64,000 nucleotides of DNA. Origin: Methanobacterium sp. UBA294. GTDB taxonomy: Archaea > Methanobacteriota > Methanobacteria > Methanobacteriales > Methanobacteriaceae. A model generated the notes under the pieces. The model made no database searches. It saw only the letters and a program-made list of their open reading frames with translations, and was not told the origin of the DNA. Within the stretch, counting starts at the first letter, position 1. Every line of letters begins with the position of its first letter. The stretch covers positions 1-64,000 of the forward strand of contig DACB01000008.1 in the NCBI GenBank assembly GCA_002494495.1. The letters run 5' to 3'. Position numbers and translations under genes: made by a program. Positions 60,197-64,000 of the stretch are shown here, in pieces.

Positions 60197-60889
60197 ATGG
60201 TTAAACCAAAGGCCATCACAGTACTATCCGGTGGACTGGACTCCACAGTAGCCACTGCATACTTTAAGGATAAATACGATATGCAAGCATTAACCTTTAA
60301 TTACGGTCAAAAAAGCGCCAGGATGGAAATCCGATCAGCACAGGCTGTTTGTGAAAAATTAGGTATCGGCCATACAGTTATAGGACTCCCCTGGCTCATA
60401 AATCTGGGAAATTCAGCCTTAACATCTGATGCTGATGTTCCTAAACTCGAATTTCATGAACTGGATAGTAAGGAAATATGTGATGAAAGTGCACGGAAAG
60501 TATGGGTCCCCGGGAGAAACATAGTATTTACAGCCATAGCCACATCATTTGCAGAGAGTTCAGGCGCGGAGAAGATTGTAGTTGGATGGGACCTTGAAGA
60601 AGCAGTTACCTTTCCAGATAACTCTAAAAAATTTTTAGATGCATATAACAGAGTTCTGGAGATTGGATCTATTCATGATATAGAGATAGAAGCTCCGTTA
60701 ATTGATAAAACTAAAAAAGAAATAGTAAAATTAGGGGTTGATATAGACGCACCCCTAGAGTTAAGTTATTCATGTTATACGGGTGAGGAAAAACACTGTG
60801 GTATCTGTGAATCATGCATGAGGCGGAAAAGAGCTTTTTCAAGCTCTAATATAGTAGATGAAGTTGAATATAAGGCTAATTTTATTTAA
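60197..60889 (+). CDS. queC: 7-cyano-7-deazaguanine synthase
   Basis: ATG 60197, eight bases after AGGTGA, gives 230 residues. The PP-loop VLSGGLDSTVATAYF is at residue 9 and the zinc site is at the C-terminus (CYTGEEKHCGICESCMRRKR). QueC makes preQ0, the precursor of archaeosine in archaeal tRNA. Its last 8 bases overlap the 3' end of pycB on the other strand. Confidence 0.94.
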   Translation: MVKPKAITVLSGGLDSTVATAYFKDKYDMQALTFNYGQKSARMEIRSAQAVCEKLGIGHTVIGLPWLINLGNSALTSDADVPKLEFHELDSKEICDESARKVWVPGRNIVFTAIATSFAESSGAEKIVVGWDLEEAVTFPDNSKKFLDAYNRVLEIGSIHDIEIEAPLIDKTKKEIVKLGVDIDAPLELSYSCYTGEEKHCGICESCMRRKRAFSSSNIVDEVEYKANFI

Positions 60890-62597
60890 TAACCATCAAA
60901 ACATCGCCGGCTTCAACTGTGTCTCCTTCATCAAAGTACACTTGTTCTACGGTACCAGATTGGGTTGCGTTCACATCATTTTCCATTTTCATAGCCTCTA
61001 ATACGGCAACTACGTCGCCTGCATTTACCTGATCACCTTTTTTAACTTTAAGCTTCAGAATCATGCCCTGCATGGTGGTGGATACGCCTCCTTCCACACT
61101 TCCCCGGGGTACCTTATCTTGGTTGGGTTCTATTTCCATGTAACCGACAGGTGTGATCTTCACATCGTAGACTTCACCGTCAACATTAACTGCGTATTCT
61201 GTGGGGATTCCTGGTTCATCCTTATCTGATGTATCTTCTGGCGGTTTTAATTCTTCTTCTTCAGTTTCTCCCCGGAGGAATTTCACTGCAACCTGTGGGT
61301 ATAATGCGTAGGTTAACACATCTTCTTCTTTTTTAACAATGCCCTTTTCTTCAGCTTCTTTACGACATTTTTCAAGCTGGGGCTCCAGTAGATCCGCAGG
61401 TCTTACTGTTATCCTTTCTTCATCACCTATTATTTTATGGACAACTTCATCGTTAATCGGTGCAGGAGGTCTGCCATAGAATCCTTTGATGTATTCTTTA
61501 ACTTCCTTAGTCACGTTTCCGTACCTTTCACCGTTTAAGACGTTTAATACCGCTTGTATGCCTACTATTTGGCTGGTTGGAGTTACCAGTGGAGGGTATC
61601 CCAGGTCTTTACGGACGCGGGGTACTTCCTTGACAACGTCCTCATATCTATCCAGAGCGTTCTGGTTTTTAAGCTGTGATACGAAGTTTGAAAGCATACC
61701 GCCAGGGATCTGGTAGATTAACACATCGGTATCTATCTTTTCAGAGATAGGATCTATTAAACTGCTGTATTTTTCACGTATTTCTTCGAAATATTCCTTG
61801 ATCTTCTTTAAAAACTTTAAATCAAGCCCTGTATCATATGGTGTATTTTTTAGTGCGGCAACTATGCTCTCAGTTGGGGGTTGTGAAACACCCCAGGAAA
61901 GAGGTGATATAGCAGTGTCGAGTAGGTCAACACCTGCTTCACAGGCAGTGTAATAACTCATTGGAGTCATACCACTGGTACAGTGGCAGTGTAAGTTAAC
62001 CATAAGGTTAGTTTCTTCTTTAAGGGCCTTGATTAAGTCATAAGTATCATAGGGGGATATTAACCCAGCCATATCCTTTACACCTACTGAATCACACCCT
62101 AATTCTTCTAGCTTCTGGGCTAATTCTACGAAACTCTTATTGGTATGATATGGGCTTACTGTGTAGCTTATTGTAGCCTGAACATGTGCGTCCTGTTCTT
62201 TGGCTACCTTAATGGCCATTTCCATGTTTCTGATGTCATTCAGGGCGTCGAATATCCGGAATACATCTATACCGTTTTCGTAGGATTTTTCCACGAATTT
62301 ACGGACTATATCATCAGAGTAATGTTTGTACCCCACCAGGTTCTGGCCCCGGAGGAGCATCTGTAAGGGGGTTTTGGTTACTATCTCTTTAAGCTGCCTC
62401 AGGCGTTCCCACGGGTCCTCGTTAAGATAGCGGATGCATGTATCAAAGGTTGCACCGCCCCAGGATTCCAGGGAGAAATAACCCACCTTATCCATTTCCT
62501 CGGCTATGGGTAACATATCTCTGGTTCGCATTCTGGTTGCCATCAGTGACTGGTGGGCATCTCGGAATGCTGTTTCAATGATTCTTATTTTTTTCAT
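60882..62597 (-). CDS. pycB: Pyruvate carboxylase subunit B
   Basis: The 571-residue subunit has the carboxyltransferase domain first (ETAFRDAHQSLMATRMRTRD, LESWGGATFDTCIRYLNEDP, LLRGQNLVGYKHY, VKDMAGLISPYDTYDLI, LHCHCTSGM) and a biotinyl domain at the end with the biotin lysine in VLEAMKMENDV. In methanogens it forms the two-subunit pyruvate carboxylase with PycA and makes oxaloacetate. pycA is not in the window. A TATA-like ATGTATATAAAG lies upstream. Confidence 0.95.
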   Translation of the reverse strand: MKKIRIIETAFRDAHQSLMATRMRTRDMLPIAEEMDKVGYFSLESWGGATFDTCIRYLNEDPWERLRQLKEIVTKTPLQMLLRGQNLVGYKHYSDDIVRKFVEKSYENGIDVFRIFDALNDIRNMEMAIKVAKEQDAHVQATISYTVSPYHTNKSFVELAQKLEELGCDSVGVKDMAGLISPYDTYDLIKALKEETNLMVNLHCHCTSGMTPMSYYTACEAGVDLLDTAISPLSWGVSQPPTESIVAALKNTPYDTGLDLKFLKKIKEYFEEIREKYSSLIDPISEKIDTDVLIYQIPGGMLSNFVSQLKNQNALDRYEDVVKEVPRVRKDLGYPPLVTPTSQIVGIQAVLNVLNGERYGNVTKEVKEYIKGFYGRPPAPINDEVVHKIIGDEERITVRPADLLEPQLEKCRKEAEEKGIVKKEEDVLTYALYPQVAVKFLRGETEEEELKPPEDTSDKDEPGIPTEYAVNVDGEVYDVKITPVGYMEIEPNQDKVPRGSVEGGVSTTMQGMILKLKVKKGDQVNAGDVVAVLEAMKMENDVNATQSGTVEQVYFDEGDTVEAGDVLMVIK

Positions 62598-62846
62598 TGG
62601 TGACCCTCACTTGGAAATATTTCTTTAATATACCTAATTGCAAGTAGCAAAAAAAAATTAGTTTCTTTATATACATAGGTGGGGGTGCTATATATATTTA
62701 TGATCGATTATCATGAAAAAATTGGTTAAAATGTGCAGAAATGGTATGTAATTCACAACTTCTAGATAAACAGTAGAATCTATTATTTTGATTTGTCACT
62801 CGTAATCCATGGAGTAATTGTATTTTTTAATTTTAAATTGGGTACA

Positions 62847-64000
62847 CTATATTTCGCACACTATGTAGTCCTGGTTTTGGTAGACCACCTTAACAAAGTC
62901 TGGGAGGAACTCTGGGAGACTTTCACTCACTGGTTTACTAAAATACACAAGGGGATAGAACTCTGATTTAACATAGATGAGCTTGAAGGGATCATTATGG
63001 GAATTTAGGGCCAGTCTTTTATCCAGCACAAGGTATCCTATCTTCGCTTCTTCTAATGAGGCTTGGGACATGTTTTTATTGAAATACTCAAAGCCATAGT
63101 GGATAGGCATGCCAGACATGGTGGCCAGGAAGGTACCGGTGAAGAGGTTGTTGGTCAGTATGGACTTACTTTTATCCCCGTTGGTGTTGAACCAGTTTGC
63201 CAAGTCCACCATGGATTCAGATGGAGGAGCAATATCAAGTGATCCGTACTCGTTTGTCACCTTGAAAATGCCAAAATTTGACTGTTCCACTGCTAAAACA
63301 CCACTTAGAATGGATAAACTAAATACGGCCACAAGTAAACTTACCCTGAATTTATCTGATGAAAAATTCTTACTATTTTTAAGTCTTTCGTAAAGCTGGC
63401 TTAATCCAAAGCCACCTATTATTGAGAGGGGTATCAGTAGGTAAACCAACAATCTGTAGGATATGATGTTTATGCCGAAGTAATAGGAGATGCTCAATAG
63501 GAACATGGACAGGATCCAGATGAGGATGAACAGATCTTTTCTGGATATTTTATTCAGTGACTTTCCATACATTCTATTTAAAGAGAATATTATTCCTGTA
63601 ATGCCAAATATCAGTACAATAATTCCGATATTAAGGTATCCATCCACACTTAAAGGCTTGTTATATGCTATGGATGTGGCCAGTCCAGTTGCAGCCGAGA
63701 TACCCTCATTTATTATGGCGGTGATGATGTCTGGCTGGAATATCAGAAGGTAGATCATTCCTAAGAGTACCAGGCAGACTGGTAGGAGCAGGAATGCCCC
63801 GTAGAACTTGAATATGCGAATATTCCTGTAAACTATTAATTCTACCAGGCTTAAAAGTGTTATGATTAAGATGATAATAAAACTTGCAGGTATATGGGTT
63901 GAAACCATGACAATGAAGAGAATGCTGGAGAGAAGTGCATATTTCACCAGGTTTTCCTTAATGGATCGGTAGTAGAAATAAATTGATAGGGGTAGAAATA
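62847..64000 (-). CDS. Membrane protein, C-terminal part (truncated by window edge)
   Basis: The frame is open to the last base of the window, beyond an internal GTG at 63947, so this is the C-terminal 384 residues of a longer protein. About seven hydrophobic helices cover the first 230 residues, followed by a soluble region of about 130 residues (SMVDLANWFNTNGDKSKSIL, TMSGMPIHYGFEYFNKN) that ends YQNQDYIVCEI. This layout, with a polytopic part and a C-terminal extracytoplasmic domain, is that of GT-C glycosyltransferases or related surface-polymer proteins, but the catalytic N-terminus is missing, so I leave it unnamed. Confidence 0.75.
   Translation of the reverse strand, partial: FLPLSIYFYYRSIKENLVKYALLSSILFIVMVSTHIPASFIIILIITLLSLVELIVYRNIRIFKFYGAFLLLPVCLVLLGMIYLLIFQPDIITAIINEGISAATGLATSIAYNKPLSVDGYLNIGIIVLIFGITGIIFSLNRMYGKSLNKISRKDLFILIWILSMFLLSISYYFGINIISYRLLVYLLIPLSIIGGFGLSQLYERLKNSKNFSSDKFRVSLLVAVFSLSILSGVLAVEQSNFGIFKVTNEYGSLDIAPPSESMVDLANWFNTNGDKSKSILTNNLFTGTFLATMSGMPIHYGFEYFNKNMSQASLEEAKIGYLVLDKRLALNSHNDPFKLIYVKSEFYPLVYFSKPVSESLPEFLPDFVKVVYQNQDYIVCEI

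Overview
The window is a piece of chromosome from an A+T-rich hydrogenotrophic methanogen of the order Methanobacteriales, most likely a Methanobacterium. The evidence is a complete mcrBDCGA operon followed directly by mtrEDCBAFGH, an mvhDGAB hydrogenase operon, methanogen-type seryl-tRNA synthetase, several methanogenesis-marker proteins, archaeal TATA-like promoters, and strong AGGAGG-type ribosome binding sites with occasional TTG starts. No tRNA, rRNA, CRISPR array, prophage or insertion sequence was seen.

Layout. 1-11.8 kb: the end of atwA (MCR activation), then a metal/iron-sulfur cluster neighbourhood. It contains four NifX/NifB-like (dinitrogenase iron-molybdenum cofactor, here 'DIM') domains, one of them fused to a CDF metal transporter; an Mrp-type ATPase; a 2[4Fe-4S] ferredoxin; a DUF134 regulator; a stand-alone LarC C-terminal-like protein; a 592-residue protein I do not recognise; DUF2124, DUF1847 and FmdE proteins; a metallo-beta-lactamase fold protein; and Mmp10. 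Three genes in this block share a closely related 22-bp palindrome in their promoters, which suggests an undescribed regulon. 12-24.6 kb: mcr, mtr, mmp14, cobY and a PRC-barrel protein. 24.7-32.4 kb: fae, a SufBC-type Fe-S scaffold, an unknown gene and mvhDGAB. 32.7-45 kb: housekeeping genes (cooT-like, pyrC, a HIGH-motif nucleotidyltransferase, FKBP, serS, pcc1, cooC-like, rpl10e, ppsA, mfnA, fumarase beta, upp). 45-53.3 kb: two soluble-glucose-dehydrogenase-like beta-propellers, a decayed segment with DUF202 and CsbD remnants, trm56, cobS, cbiS, an F420-type oxidoreductase and DUF2769 proteins. 53.6-64 kb: a stress group (catalase, zinc ribbon, cupin, rubredoxin-Hcp fusion and a divergent V4R regulator), then larC, queC, pycB and a truncated membrane protein.

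How it fits together. Mtr transfers the methyl group from tetrahydromethanopterin to coenzyme M, Mcr releases methane, and Mvh supplies H2 electrons to heterodisulfide reductase. Around this core are genes that activate or modify MCR (atwA, mcrC, mmp10), make the Mtr corrinoid (cobY, cobS, cbiS), and probably handle nickel (cooT-like, cooC-like, larC and the LarC-like protein) and Fe-S clusters (suf, mrp, ferredoxin). The DIM cluster with its palindromes is the best candidate here for an undescribed system. It recalls the bacterial orange-protein (ORP) gene sets, but its cofactor and target are unknown.
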